A program made the position numbers and the translations under genes. From Rotaria sordida (Eukaryota; Rotifera; Eurotatoria; Philodinida; Philodinidae): 64,000 nucleotides of DNA. Positions 13,701 through 25,524 of this stretch are shown here, piece after piece. Location: positions 1 to 64,000 of the forward strand of contig CAJNOL010000395.1 of assembly GCA_905250125.1 (NCBI GenBank), read 5' to 3'. The notes below the pieces were generated by a model, which did no database searches, was not told where the DNA came from, and saw nothing but the letters and a program-made list of their open reading frames with translations. Each line of letters opens with the position of its first letter. Position 1 is the first letter of the stretch.

Positions 13701-15367
13701 GTTACTTTGAATTTTTCTAAAACGAGTTGACACTATTTGTTCAGCTGATCAAAAATGTTAATGAAATATTCTTTCAGAAGAAATAGAAAAAACAAAACAA
13801 GAGTATTTATCTAGAAAAGGCTCAATTAAGCATGGAATACAAGATATGATGAAAGATTGGTTTTCTTTTTAGGTTCCAATGCTCTACACAAAAAGATAAA
13901 ACAAGAGGCTATTGTTGTTGATCCGATTGGTGCCCTTCTCATCTCAGTGTATATCATAACTGCCTGGACTCGACAAGCTTACAGTAGGTATCAAATGCTC
14001 TGTTTAATGAGATTGATCTCAATCGATTTGTTTAAAGCTCTGGGCCAAAGCTCGAACTCCGACCGACTCTACTCGATTCAATTTGGGTCTATACCACTTC
14101 TGAAGTTGAAACTTCTCGAGATGTCCCATCACTATTAAGCTTCTGTTTGATTCATACGTAGGGGACTATGAGACTAGAATAAACCTATGAGGATTTGTAC
14201 CCATGGGTCTTCGCTTCTAAGATACTAAAGTATTACTGAATTGTCTTGATCAATCCCAGTGGTCTCCTTAAGTTACCTTGAAAACTGACTGTCCAGTTTT
14301 TACTTGAAACTTTACATGATTGAAGTTTTCAATGAGATCAGAGTCATGGCTGAAATTTCATCCTGTGCAGTAGTTTCTATCGTCAAATAAGAGTACCAGA
14401 TCAAAATGTGCTTTCTACGGCACTAAATTTTGATATAGCCATATCTGACTATAGAAGCTACTGAGAAGAATGAAACTTCAGCCATTAATTAGTGTTATTG
14501 AAAACTTTAGTCGTGTAAAGTTTCAAGTAAAAATTTGAAAGTTGATTTCCAAGGTGACCTAAAGGAACGACTGGGATTGATAAAAAAGTATAGTAAAACT
14601 TTAGTATCTTATGAACGAAGGCTTATGAGCACAAATGCACGTAAGGTTATTCTAATCTCATAGCCAACTACGCATGAGTCACAATAGTAGCTCAAAAGTA
14701 ATGGGACATCTCGAGAGATATTGTCGTGAGTTTCGAAAGTACTCTTATACACTTAGCTAAGTGTACTGATTTCTTCTAAATATGTCATTAATTGAAGGAT
14801 AGTCAAAATAAATGAATAGCAACAGTGAAAACACTTAAGTAGGGCTTGCTTTACCTTTTTCTCTATAAACTTCAACTGAACCAAATTCGAGCCGAGTTTT
14901 TAACAGTTCAACCGAACGAAACCGAAGTAGAAAAGTTCCGTTTATTTCTGACTTTGCTCTGGACGATTCTGACTGCAAAAATAATTTTGCGTGATGAAAA
15001 TGATTATGTTTTTTTTTCTATTGGCAAAGTCGTTTAAGACACTTCTATTTTCTGTGTAGAACAGGTTCGTCACCTGACTGGAATAACGGCTGAACCATCA
15101 TTTCTTCAGCGTATTACTCATCTTGTCTACAATTTCCGTCCGGATGTGGTGACAAAAATCGATACTGTTCAAGCTTTTCATTGTGGCACAAAATTTTTCG
15201 TTGAAGTTGACATCGGTTTACCAGGTTCAATGCCTCTGGCTATTGCCCATGAGATCGGACAACAATTGCAAAATCAAATTGAGAAACTCGATGATGTCGA
15301 ACGCGCATTTGTACACTTGGACTTTGAATTTACACATTTGCCATCTAGCGAACATAAGATCGTGTAA
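10740..15367 (+). CDS. Cation diffusion facilitator (CDF/SLC30-type) divalent metal transporter
   Basis: Membrane metal/proton antiporter of the CDF family, 445 residues in seven exons: 10740-11023, 12801-12951, 13007-13163, 13214-13417, 13468-13590, 13873-13983 and 15060-15367; all phases close. A frame-compatible GTG lies two codons upstream, but ATG at 10740 is the natural start. The N-terminal ~95 residues are polar and cytosolic. REFYKNQ (about 95-101) resembles the YYxxQ start of plant and fungal Mn-CDF proteins. Transmembrane segments follow. The metal-site motifs are D169xxxD173 (VVDGVLDLLSS) in TM2 and D289xxxD293 (EDNRND) in TM5. The paired DxxxD pattern is that described for the Mn- and Fe/Zn-type CDF groups rather than the HxxxD of Zn-CDF. 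The C-terminal cytosolic dimerisation domain spans about 355-440. Introns 1 (1777 bp) and 6 (1076 bp) carry palindromic elements. Substrate is inferred; Mn is likeliest. Confidence 0.92.
11610..12510. repeat. Foldback (palindromic) element in intron 1 of the CDF gene
   Basis: Outer inverted repeats: left 11620-11648 (GCATCAAAAAAGTCCGTGCA...) and right 12471-12500 (...TGCGTGGACTTTTTTGACGC). Inner arms also pair: CAAAAGAGATAGAGATTTG near 11671 against CAAGTCTCTATCTCTTTTG near 12281, and a block containing AACGACATTTTGAAA near 11800 that has its reverse complement near 12195. The right arm has about 170 extra bases between outer and inner repeats. The core (right arm, about 12235-12260) has CTGATTGGTCAATT, shared with two elements in NAA15 introns. 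No coding capacity. Exact ends and target duplication are not certain. Confidence 0.72.
14115..14715. repeat. Foldback (palindromic) element in intron 6 of the CDF gene
   Basis: About 600 bp imperfect palindrome, about 300 bp per arm. Termini CTCGAGATGTCCCAT at 14115-14129 and its reverse complement ATGGGACATCTCGAG at 14701-14715 are perfect 15-mers. Inside, the two arms keep matching (e.g. ACTATGAGACTAGAATAA near 14165 against the reverse complement near 14650; the stretch with CATGGCTGAAATTTCAT near 14345 against ATGAAACTTCAGCCAT near 14470). The centre is near 14415. No open frame. It accounts for over half of the 1076 bp intron. Confidence 0.85.
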
Positions 15368-16085
15368 CTCTCTTCATTAGACATTTCTTTTCAGAACTTT
15401 CACGATGGAGGGTGCGTCGGATACTGCCCCCCTCCATCAGGCTATATCGGTCATCTTGTAGTAGTCAAGATTCTATTTGGTGGCTATGTCGATTAATTTT
15501 ATACGAAATAAAAGAACGTATAACATAAGTTAATGTGCTTCTGTACGTTTTTTGATACATGACCAATCGAATGAAAACATATAGGCTATTGTATAAGTTG
15601 TGAGTATTCATAATCACCCGACAATCAAAAAATGAAAGTTGTGACGATACCATGATTGACAGCTTTTTTTTTCGCTCGTCCTGTTTCTTCCTTCCATATA
15701 AGTGCAAGCTCTATAGTCGATAAACGTCACTGAAGTTAGTAATAACCGAATAAACATCTTTGCATAGGTGAGTACAGCGCTACTTCCAAAAATTTATCGC
15801 TAAATGGATTAGTGCAATGCCTGAAAATGATGTTTATTTTACTATTGTAACAAATGAACAAACACTATAAAGAAATAATAGGTGCCTAGCCTTTGTTGAT
15901 GAAAATCAATTTGAAGAAAATCTGAAAAAAGTAGGTTTGAATGATTTTTATCTTAACATATTCAAATTCAATTTCGAAATTGTGTTGGTCGAAGATTCAT
16001 AATTCATTAATGCATCCATTTAATCAATTCAATCTACTGAATTTAATCGATGGTTTGATCATCATCAAGACTACTTTTGAGCACG

Positions 16086-16185
16086 NNNNNNNNNNNNNNN
16101 NNNNNNNNNNNNNNNNNNNNNNNNNNNNNNNNNNNNNNNNNNNNNNNNNNNNNNNNNNNNNNNNNNNNNNNNNNNNNNNNNNNNN
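16086..16185. other. Assembly gap of 100 N
   Basis: Exactly 100 undetermined bases, the usual placeholder for a gap of unknown size. The order and distance of sequence left and right of it depend on the scaffolding, and unseen sequence may be missing. Confidence 0.99.
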
Positions 16186-16533
16186 TTTCATCGTCAATAA
16201 CCATCACGAGTCATCACATCAACTTTCTGGAAAATTGCATTCGTATGTAAGAATAATGTAAAGTGCGTAACTATATCAAAGCTTTCTAAAATAATCAACT
16301 TCACTCTGTCTCTACTGATGCCTTTCATTAAAATACTGTAATGGCTTAGAATTTAGAATTAAATTGTTTGATGAAATTTCGTGTTAAAAGCTTGAGAATA
16401 AGATTTAACTTTTAGTTTCAAAGCTCACTATGAAAGAAAGTAAAACGAATTTGATACAGATATCATGAATTTTATATCAATTTTGTCTGACATCATTCTG
16501 AATTTTAGATTGTCATTGATCTTTGAACTCTCG

Positions 16534-16541
16534 TATAAAAG
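16534..16541 (+). promoter_or_regulatory. TATA box upstream of the ubiquitin-like gene
   Basis: TATAAAAG lies 45 bases before a strong splice donor (AAAAAG|GTAAGT, intron from 16579) and about 250 bases before the ATG. The acceptor TTTATAG ends at 16775, so a 5' UTR intron of 197 bp (16579-16775) is likely. A transcription start near 16565 would give a short non-coding first exon. Inferred from sequence only. Confidence 0.55.
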
Positions 16542-16782
16542 AAGCAAAAGTCATTGATACAATCTTGGTAGCAAAAAGGTAAGTTCATATTGGATAAAAA
16601 TAGTTCAGTCTAGTGCGATAGAACGTTTTTTGAAAAGAATTCTCAGCGTTTTGGGATTGTTTCCTGATATTCTGACAGAATAAATCATTTAGGAAATAGT
16701 AAAATGTTGTATCTATCGAGAAAATGAATATTCGAGCTTCTGAAATTAATTACATGCTTCACTTTTTGTTTATAGTGTCGTC

Positions 16783-17493
16783 ATGAAGATCTATATTCGA
16801 ACACATACAGGAAGAGGACGACTACTCGAGTTTTATGTCGAACCCACTACCACTGTTAAACAACTTAAGCAGTTAACTTGTGAAAAGACCAATGACGATG
16901 AAGATGCATTAAGGAGTATGTACTTTACTTTCGACGGAGATATACTGGACCAAGATGATGAAACGCTAACATCTTATGGTGCAGAAGAAGAATCGGAACT
17001 AGATTTACATTATTCCAACATGAAAGGTCGTAACTTAGGTGCGTTGGGAGCGCGTTTCGCGGATGTTAGCAACAGCAAAAGCTTAAAGCGATGTGAATGG
17101 TCTCAAACAGCTTCAAGCTGGCGAAGGACCAGGTATGGTTTATGTCTTGAAGGTACATGTACCAACCCTGACTGTGACGCTTACGACCAGAATGTTATTA
17201 TACCAATTGGTTACAAGGAATTCGATATTCTATGCGATCCCGATGATACCACAACTGTATGTCCTCTATGTAAAAACTTTGTTCAGCCAACAAACTGTGG
17301 TTTTAATAATTGTTGGTGGAGATTTCAAGGAATAAAACAGGAAGGAGACGATAATAGAAAAGCACCAAAAAAATGTTCTAGTGAGTGGAAACAAGCCGAT
17401 AATGCATATCATTATTTCGACCAACTAACAAGTGGAATAGTGACATGGAAGAGGCTTATATTTGAAGCTGTCAAAAATAAACCTGCATCATGA
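16783..17493 (+). CDS. Ubiquitin-like domain protein with a C-terminal cysteine-rich putative zinc domain
   Basis: 236 residues, no intron in the coding part, ATG directly after a 5' UTR splice acceptor. Residues 1-77 look like a ubiquitin-like fold: a beta-strand start MKIYIRTHTGRGRLLEFYVE, the VKQLKQL helix, and a YFTFDGDILDQDDETLTSYG segment equivalent to the ubiquitin F45-G47 and D52-L56 region. It lacks a terminal di-glycine. Residues 104-177 hold a cysteine-rich module with C121-x4-C126-x4-C131 and C160-x2-C163-x8-C172-x4-C177 plus an aromatic stretch CWWRFQGIK, as in a small zinc-binding domain. The tail (about 200-230) is an amphipathic helix. Similar UBL plus GLCLEGxCxNxxC architectures occur as uncharacterised, often multi-copy eukaryotic proteins. 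A role in ubiquitin binding or ligation is a guess. AATAAA near 17629 could be its polyadenylation signal. Confidence 0.85.
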   Translation: MKIYIRTHTGRGRLLEFYVEPTTTVKQLKQLTCEKTNDDEDALRSMYFTFDGDILDQDDETLTSYGAEEESELDLHYSNMKGRNLGALGARFADVSNSKSLKRCEWSQTASSWRRTRYGLCLEGTCTNPDCDAYDQNVIIPIGYKEFDILCDPDDTTTVCPLCKNFVQPTNCGFNNCWWRFQGIKQEGDDNRKAPKKCSSEWKQADNAYHYFDQLTSGIVTWKRLIFEAVKNKPAS

Positions 17494-19403
17494 TTTCGTA
17501 CTTTCCGATTCATTGATTCACGGTCACTGTCTACGAGAACATTAAACAAGACTTTGATCGATTCGAAAAAAAGTCTCTATTTTTGTTGGAAAAATATAAT
17601 TTTGCTGCTCAATGTTTTTCTTTTATAAAATAAACACATCCTTAACAGGCAGGAATGATTACCGCTTTCCTACAGTATTACAACATATTAGATTGGCTAT
17701 TTGTCTTGTAAAAGAATATCAATTTCGTGAGATAACTCGAATTGAACAAGTGATTACATATCAAAAATGTATGATTGAATGAGTCATCGGGATCAGATTG
17801 ATTCAATAATTGAAGAAGTATCATCAATGTGCACAATTGTCATTGATTCGTTGCAAGCACAAGCGGATTCATGCTAAAGTACTGCATATTGACATACAAA
17901 GATCAATGGCTTGTGAGTCTATCCGTTAGTAACATCTACGTACCATTTGTAGAAGAATTAGATAGATTGAAGACAATGACAATTTTTATTTTTATTTTTT
18001 ATTTACATGATAATTTCTATCAAGACAAAATATCTTTTCCAAGTAAGATTGAAATGTCGATCTAAAAGTTACATAGATAATAAATGTATATTTCTTATAA
18101 CAGAATGAGACTTAAGTTTCTGCATTTTACTACTAGAATGTTTTCAACTAGATTGTTACATACAATGTATCACGTAAACAGAAATGTACTAATCGTAGTG
18201 TACTTCTAGATAAGTAGAAAGACAGATGTTGGGATTTATTTTATTTTCAAATATAATAAATTTTGAGAAAAAAACGAAAACGAATTCCTCTAGACTAAAA
18301 ATATTCTTAATGAGACATGTTTCATACGCATGTATACAGATGATTATTCATTTTCTATGAATTACTGATTTCTCAACAATCGACATTCGATGTTCTACAC
18401 TGTATTTCAGAGTCGAATGGAAAAACTTGAATCCCATCGAGTTAAGCAAGTGAATTCAATTCCTTTCATCGAACGACTATATTCCAATCAATTTGTTAAA
18501 CTATAAGTTTACATGAATGTTCAATAATAAATGCAATCGAAATCGTTAAAAAGATGAAAGAGGAGACTAATTATTTGTCTACTTCAAAAACAAAATGAAC
18601 TTATATATATATATTTGTAGACAAAGTATAAATTCAAACAACATTCGATAAACTAAGAGTAATTAATATCATTAATTTAACTAATGATGAGAATGCGAAA
18701 TAATTCATCCTGGTAAGCTCATATTTCTTACATATTATAATATAAATATAAAGTCACGAATCATCAAGCATTTTACCAGTCTATTATATCAAACAAATTC
18801 ATACTAAAGACCAAACTAAAAATGATTAATAATCATATAATAACTATATTCCAAAATAATTGTAATATGCGATGAAAATTTTTATTAAATCAATAAATAA
18901 AATTTTCTCAGCATCATTTATTATCATGCTTAAAGTTTCATTCACTAACAATGAAGCATATAAAAATCATAAATACACATAACATTTATTTAAGCGTAGT
19001 GAAAAACTGCATAATTATCATATGTTTTGTCAATCTCATAATTTATACAGATGTGTATGTAAAGAAAACAATAGTTAAGTATGCAGCAACACTCAAGGGA
19101 AACATCAACAAGAAGTTACATATTGTGTAGGAAAATTGATATGAGAAAAAAAAAGAACGTGTAGCAAAAAGAAAATAAATACACACAAAAGAAGCTCCCA
19201 ATATGTTTTTAATAATAAAAAATAATACGTCACATAATAGCATTTACTGACCAATAGTATTAATCACATACGCAATAGATAATATCATAAGAGAAATAGA
19301 ATACTTGTCTGATCCTATTTCATAGGATTTGATAACTATTTTTCTAAGACAATAGCTATATAAAAACAAAACAAAAGAATTGTTAAGATAGATTTGGATA
19401 AAT
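17494..19403. other. Intergenic region between convergent genes
   Basis: 1.9 kb between the 3' ends of the ubiquitin-like gene and the minus-strand 556-residue gene. AT-rich, with a TA run near 18603. No conserved coding or RNA gene was seen. The open frames at 17871-18065 (+) and 19043-19429 (-) are low-complexity and look like chance. Confidence 0.5.
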
Positions 19404-22400
19404 TTAAAATATTTTTCGTTCTTGTTCATCTAAATCTTTCATATCTTCAATAAGACTAGCACTAAGTTCAGTTAATAATAAATCCATTGTCTAGAAAAAT
19501 AAAATTTCAAATAAAATTTCTTGTCATGTTCTGTTTTTCTTACCATATTCATAAATGAATTAAGATGAAATTTTCTTAAAGCATAATTATCTAATGTTCT
19601 CGAACGATTATCATTTATATCTTGATAATGATAAACTAAACTATCAAGAATAGTTGCTAAAATAAATATAATTTATAAAATATATTTCAATTAAATAAAA
19701 TAAATAACACAAAAAAAAAGAACATTTACCGTCTAAGAAACGCGAAAGATCATCAACATCAACAACTGAACCATTTTGTTTAATATATTTTCCAGTTAAT
19801 TGATCTAACAATATTGTATCTAATAATTTATTTTGTGCTTGTTTTTCTATTGAATTAAATTGAACTTGATCAATTTGATTTCTTTGAGAACTATGAACAT
19901 CGTAAGCTGTATCACGCATTATTTCTCTTATAACCTCCGATTCAATATCACGATAAATATCATTCGTAGCATCATTTACAGCTGGAACATTACGTAACTA
20001 TAAATAACAGAATTTAACAAATGAAAAAAAGAAAATTTTAATATATAGTGACGGACATCAGTTTACAGCAGTTGTATTTTTAAATTTTCTTCTCGATGGT
20101 CATAGCTAGCAACAATCTGAAAACAAAAAACATTTGTGTAGCTGAAACGATTCTCCTCTATTAGGATTGGTAGGTTCAAAGGCTCCAACAGAACTATTTG
20201 GGTGAGAATTTTCAGAAAACCAAGACCCGTCAAAACCAACTTTCGAGCTTCCATCTGAAGTTTTTGAAAAAAAGATTTTATTTGATAGAGTAAGATGAGA
20301 TATCTTCGACCTCTCCATGATCTTCCTTCATCGAATTGCATTCAATTTAGAGAAGGCCCAAGAAGCATTTTTCTCATCTATTTTTTTTTTTGAAAATTTC
20401 ACTTTTTTGTGTCAGATTTTACGTTTTGGAGTCGTTCGTAAATTGAATGTAGCTTGATGAAGAGTAGTAATGGAGAGATTGAAGACATCTCATCTTGCTC
20501 TAGCAGAGGAAATGTTTTCCCAGCAACTTCAAAATGGAAACTTGAAAACTGGTTTTAGGCGTCTTGGTTTTTCTCAGATCCTCATCCAAGCAGTTTTGTA
20601 GGAACCTTCTGACCTATCAATCCTAATAGAGAATCATTTCAGTTACACAAATGTTCTTTTTTCAGATTCTTGCTAGCTATTACCATCGAGAAGAAAACTT
20701 AAAAATACAATTGCTCTAAACTTTTGTTCGTCACTATACTCACTTTATTGGTTAAAGTTTGACCAGTTATTTCTGTAACCATATTTTCTACTTCGTAATC
20801 AATTAATTCTTGATTAATATCTTGTAATAGACGGCCTTGTATATCTGGAGGTAAATCGTGATATCTTTTTTTTGTCGTTATTTGAGTACGTGGAAATTCT
20901 CTGAAATCTAATGGTTTAAGTAATGATATATTAGAATCAATATTTGATGAAGGAATTGGTGGACGTTGATAATCAAGTTCACGTATCCATGCGTCAGAGA
21001 ATAAACTAAATAAAAGAAAAATTTCATTATAACAAAAATAAAAAACAAAGAAACAACATACTGAGAGTTATCAATTTCTTTTTGGCTAATAAAATTATTT
21101 AATTCAGTATAATATCGATCAACTTCAGGTTTAAACGATTTTACACTTTGATTTTTATTCTTCAAAATAAGAAATATTTTCACTTTTTCAAAAAAAAAAA
21201 TCTTTCATAATGAGCATATTTACTTCTCGATCAAGTTCACTAACTATTTCAAGTAAAATATCTGGTATAAATTGATCTTCAATACATTTACCGATAAAAT
21301 CTTCTATAAAACGATTTGCAAATGCATCATTACGACGAACATAAATGTAATCAGAAGGTTCCTAAAAATAAATATTGTCGGTTTTTCGCTTTTCTTTTTT
21401 CATTCTTATCTTTGATTTTCATCATAGAGACATAAAACAAAGTTTATGATTACTGTTCTAAGATGCAAGAACAAAAAAAAAAAAAGAAAAGAAAAGAATT
21501 GATAAGCAAACTCACTCGTTGAAATTTCGGTGAAGGATATGAACGAACTCTTTCAAGATATATATATTCAGAATCAGGAACGTAGGTTGATGCTGCTTGA
21601 TGAGAAGGTATGGTGAAAGTACCACCAGCACCATCTCTACTAATAGGTGGAGTGGTGAAACTGGATAGACGAGGTACCACAATGTATGACTGATAGAACA
21701 GATTGATATTGTTTTAATATAAAAGAAATGTTTTTTTTTTTGGTTCATTACCTTTTTTTGTTTTTGAGCTTGACTTCCTAGACCGAAATGTGTTAATGGT
21801 GATGGATAGCGTCGAATTAAATGTAGATCTTGATTTAAACGATAATCGATGGGATCAAGTCCCCATGTATCAAGACCAGCTGGAGGAATACTAAATAAGT
21901 CATTTTATTTTGTTAAAAATAAGTCATTTTATTTTGTTAAAAATAAATCTTGTATTTTTCTTAGATACTTACTGCCAGTCATCAAGTGATGGTAATGGAC
22001 TATTTATTCGACGTAAATTGAAAGTATTTCGATAGGGTTCAATACCAGGTGGAGTTATGAGTCTAGAATAATAGTTTAATTTTCTCTCTAAGAGATATTG
22101 TTGATATGCGAAAGAACAAAGCATATTAGTTTAATATTGTTTAGGAAACAAAACAAATTAGGAGTTACACTTATTTTATGTACAAAGAAGGAATGTTTGA
22201 TTATATCAAAGTCAAAAAAATTTTTTTTTTGATATTTGATACAACTGAAACATTGTTCTTCGTTACCACAGAGTGATTCAACTGGCTATTCTCTATTTGA
22301 CTTTTTTCAAATATTATATTACGTTTGCTTTAGTTTTTATTAAATATTATCTTTACTGTAGGTTTTTTTTTTCAATGAGGATCTATTTTCTTAATGTATA

Positions 22401-22892
22401 TCAAAGGATTAATCTTTATTGCAAATACTTTTTTTTTACTATATACTCATAAATTATTGTGTCATATCTAATCTTTTTCATCCTCAAACAATCAAAGACA
22501 CATATACTTCTTAAAAAAAAAAACATTACATACGTTCGTAATCGCGGTGGTGTACCAATAGGACTATACATTTTTTTTGTTGAAATTAATTCAAGATCAC
22601 TTGGTGGTTGCCAATCGTTGACATTTTCATTAAAATGATCAACGTATGGCTTATTTTCTCTTTGTTTTTTCAATATTGATGCTGGTTTCGACATTGAAGT
22701 CAATGTTGATTGATTATTGCCAAATCTAAAAATTTTCTTTCATCTTGATTTTATTTTCTTTATATTAATGAAAAAAAAATACCGAATTTTAATTCCTTTG
22801 GAATTGTTTGCTGGTGATGTACGCGTATGCTGAGATTGATGAATAGTCGAATGTCCCATTGGACGTATACGACTTCGATCTGTTGTAGTCAT
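19404..22892 (-). CDS. Conserved-looking hypothetical protein, 556 residues, function unknown
   Basis: Eleven exons on the minus strand, phases closing throughout: 22892-22783, 22725-22534, 22062-21973, 21890-21752, 21689-21516, 21361-21224, 21159-21062, 21005-20744, 19997-19730, 19656-19544 and 19490-19404. An upstream ATG at 22899 is out of frame; ATG at 22892 opens the long frame. Residues 1-100 are polar and basic (PASILKKQ). About 100-235 is a proline/aromatic segment with repeated short motifs such as YPSPLTHFG, PPAGLDTWG and YPSPKFQ. From about 236 the protein is charged and helical (FIEDFIGKCIEDQFIPDILLE; YRDIESEVIREIMRDTAYDV; LDNYALRKFHLNSF). No signal peptide, membrane segment or catalytic motif was seen. 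A structural, possibly cytoskeletal or ciliary role fits the composition, but I do not recognise the family. Intron 8 is inflated by a palindromic insertion. Confidence 0.85.
20044..20738. repeat. Foldback element in intron 8 of the 556-residue protein gene
   Basis: 695 bp imperfect palindrome. Termini are perfect 10-mers, TATAGTGACG at 20044-20053 and CGTCACTATA at 20729-20738. The arms go on matching at about 80-85% by eye: TTTTCTTCTCGATGGTCATAG near 20085 pairs with the region near 20690; a stretch including ATTAGGATTG near 20160 pairs with one near 20625. Subtracting it leaves a 51 bp intron, the normal size here, so it inserted into a standard short intron, five bases past the splice donor. 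TA at both ends suits Tc1/mariner-type mobilisation. No coding capacity. Confidence 0.88.
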
Positions 22893-23850
22893 TGAACATT
22901 ACTTTATGTATTTTTTTTTTAAATTCAATTATGTTTGACAATATACACATATTTGCAAACTTGAGAATTACTTATATGTCATGGCAACCAATTTAAAAAA
23001 TTAATAATAATAAATATAATATGATAGATAGTATATAAAAATTTAATCATTTCTTTTTCTGTTAGTTTTTATTTTTCTATCTATTTTGATTTTAATAAAT
23101 GTCAAATTTTCAAAAAATAGATGACACTTAATAAAATCAATATTGATTGGTTGAATGATTTGACAAATAGAAATAGAATATTGAGTCAATATGATTCATT
23201 ATGATTGAATGTTGTTCTGTTATCATTATATTATTGAGTTCTTTTCTTTCTATACATGTGTTTGTATTGTGTCTTTCGATTATTTATAGTACTCAGAAGA
23301 ATTTGAACATTCTTTTTTTATATTTAACAAAATTTAATCGATTGGTAAGTAGACAGAATGATTTCATTTATTTTTCTTTTTATAAGTAAAAGTGTTCACG
23401 TACACGCTGACTTTTTATTGTTCTCTTGAGTGATTTCTTTGCACAATTTGTCTTTCGAAATACATTTAATTTTTTTTTTTCTTTACTTACATTTACTCTT
23501 CTCTCATCATCCAATTTATATGCCTTCATGTTGTATGATTTCAGTATTAGCCTTCGTTTTCGTTTGCTTTAAGTGTATTTCATGATTAAAAAAAAAACAG
23601 AGAGACGATTGAAATCGAAAGGGGGGAAAAAAAGCTTCACTTATAATGTTCTCGTTCGACGAATATTTGTCATTTGTCTATTTTTTTTTCTTCTTCTTCC
23701 TCTGTGTATGTTCTACGAATAGTAATAAGTATATTTTATAACATTAATTTTACAAACGAAACCAAAGTGAACCGAAGAAATTTAAATAAAAAATAAAGAA
23801 GCAAACAAAACATAATAATAAATAATATTTATTGGCGATAAAAATGTATT
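22893..23850. other. Divergent promoter region
   Basis: 958 bp between the start codons of the minus-strand 556-residue gene and the plus-strand 181-residue gene, so it must hold both 5' ends. AT-rich with poly-T and poly-A tracts; no clear TATA box. A short out-of-frame upstream ATG (23844) precedes the plus-strand start. Confidence 0.5.
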
Positions 23851-24509
23851 ATGACATCTAAACCGATTCAATCATCATCACCAACTCAATCGAAATATTT
23901 ATATGAAAATAAATATGAACCACAATATGATCAATCAGTTAACATTCATTGGAATTCATATTCGAAAACAGATCGAAGACTGAATTCATCATATTTTCAA
24001 CGTTCGACTCTATTCAATCGATCATATGACCATATTAATATACCATATGCTTCAAATGTCTATGGTGTATATCGTCGCCCACCATCTAACATAAAATCTC
24101 CGCTTTCCATATATACGAATCCAAGTAAATGTAATAATCAAAGAAGTAAATCTTATCATTCTCAGCCACGTCAATTATCTCATAGTATTAGTGATGATTA
24201 TTACTATCAAAAACATGACGATCTAAATGGTCTTATCAATGCTATTTATGGCGATGCGAAGAAGAATGAAAATAATAAATATGAATATAACGAAGAAAAT
24301 TGTTCGAATGTTTTCAACTACACCTTTGCCAATACAGGTGTAAGTTTCAAATGAATTTATATATATATATATATATACTGATTCCAATCATATTTATTAA
24401 ATGAATATCATTTTTCTACCATTTAATATTTATTTCTTCTATAACATTACAGCCTGTAGATATGAATAAAAAACAAAAGTTAGATGAATATCTTCCTTTA
24501 CCTTCTTAA
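23851..24509 (+). CDS. Hypothetical Tyr/Asn/Ser-rich protein, 181 residues
   Basis: Two exons: 23851-24339 and 24453-24509, joined across a 113 bp intron (GGT|GTAAGT ... TTACAG). The short last exon ends in LDEYLPLPS and stop. The protein is rich in Tyr, Asn, Ser and Gln with scattered Arg; it has no hydrophobic segment and looks mostly disordered. Motifs such as SVNIHWNSY and NVYGVYRRPPS are not recognised. An uninterrupted 489-base frame and a good splice junction support a real gene. An alternative donor two codons earlier (CAG|GTGTAAGT) would remove one residue. Function unknown. Confidence 0.72.
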
Positions 24510-25524
24510 AAATACATATTATTTGAATTCTTATATAGAAAACAAATTAATTTACCTTCTTTTTTTTCTTTTTATTATATATTACTAATCTTTATTCATA
24601 TATGAGAATATTTATTAATTCCACAAAAATATTTTCGAGCGAATAATAGCTGATAGTGATTATGTCTTTTTTTTATGTTCTATGCGCCAGCTGCATATAT
24701 ATTAGTAAGAATATTACTTATCGCAATGTTTCTTTCTCATATGAGATATTTTGCGTCGTTGATTCTCTCTTTGATACTTAATGCATTTTCTTTTCTGTAT
24801 ACAATCTATACCGATGTCTTCACAACACTATTACAACTAATCGTTACTCGTTCGTGTATTGTATAGAAAGACGAATATATAAATATATTGACATTGCGAC
24901 ATCGTTTTTCTTGTTTTCATAGGCGTCTCATGCTGTCTTCTTTTCTTTAGCTGATTGTTTTGGGATTTATCAAATAAATTTCTTCTACTGTCTTTCGCTT
25001 CGCACTGTATCGGTAAGCTTATGTCTATGTATGTTTAAATCGTTTCGATGTATATAGTTTTCAATGAATCATACATCAAACTCGACTTGTTATGTTGTTA
25101 TTTTTCTTTTTTCTGTTAATTATTTCATCATTATTCTCTCTCTTGGATAAGATACCATGTATTCTAATGGAAGTTTTGAGAGAAATAGGTGTATAGAGAT
25201 ATAGATTGGTCTATTTGTGATTGATAAGTAAACAATACACTAATAGGGTTAGAAAGGCCAATATGTTATTTTGTTTTTGCATTGATGTATATAGATATAA
25301 AAAAAAAGAAGGCGAGCAATATGCGAGTAGGCGGGATGACCTTCATTGGTGATTACGCATATATGCATTTGTTCGCTTGGCCAGACAGCAAACGAAAAAG
25401 AAAAACTTTGTATTACTTTCAAATGACGAACAAGAAGAAGAAGAACGTAATTTGACAAAATTTATCATTTTCATTGAGATAAATGCAAAAGAAATAAAGT
25501 TTTAGTTAATTCTTTTCTAAGATA
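24510..25524. other. Intergenic region upstream of PHACTR
   Basis: About 1 kb, AT-rich, holding the 3' UTR of the 181-residue gene and the 5' region of the PHACTR gene. The open frames at 24675-24866 (+) and 25249-25458 (-) lack any domain and look like chance. TTCTTTTCTAAG directly before the PHACTR ATG could be a 5' UTR or trans-splice acceptor. Confidence 0.45.

Larger units (their letters stand above)
15368..16782. other. Intergenic region, interrupted by an assembly gap
   Basis: 3' side of the CDF gene and 5' side of the ubiquitin-like gene. No coding sequence was seen apart from the non-coding exon of the downstream gene. An open frame reading through the N gap has no support. Confidence 0.5.

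Noticed and set aside
15941-16261. Open frame across the N gap
   Set aside because: The unknown bases keep the frame open artificially; both ends are low-complexity.
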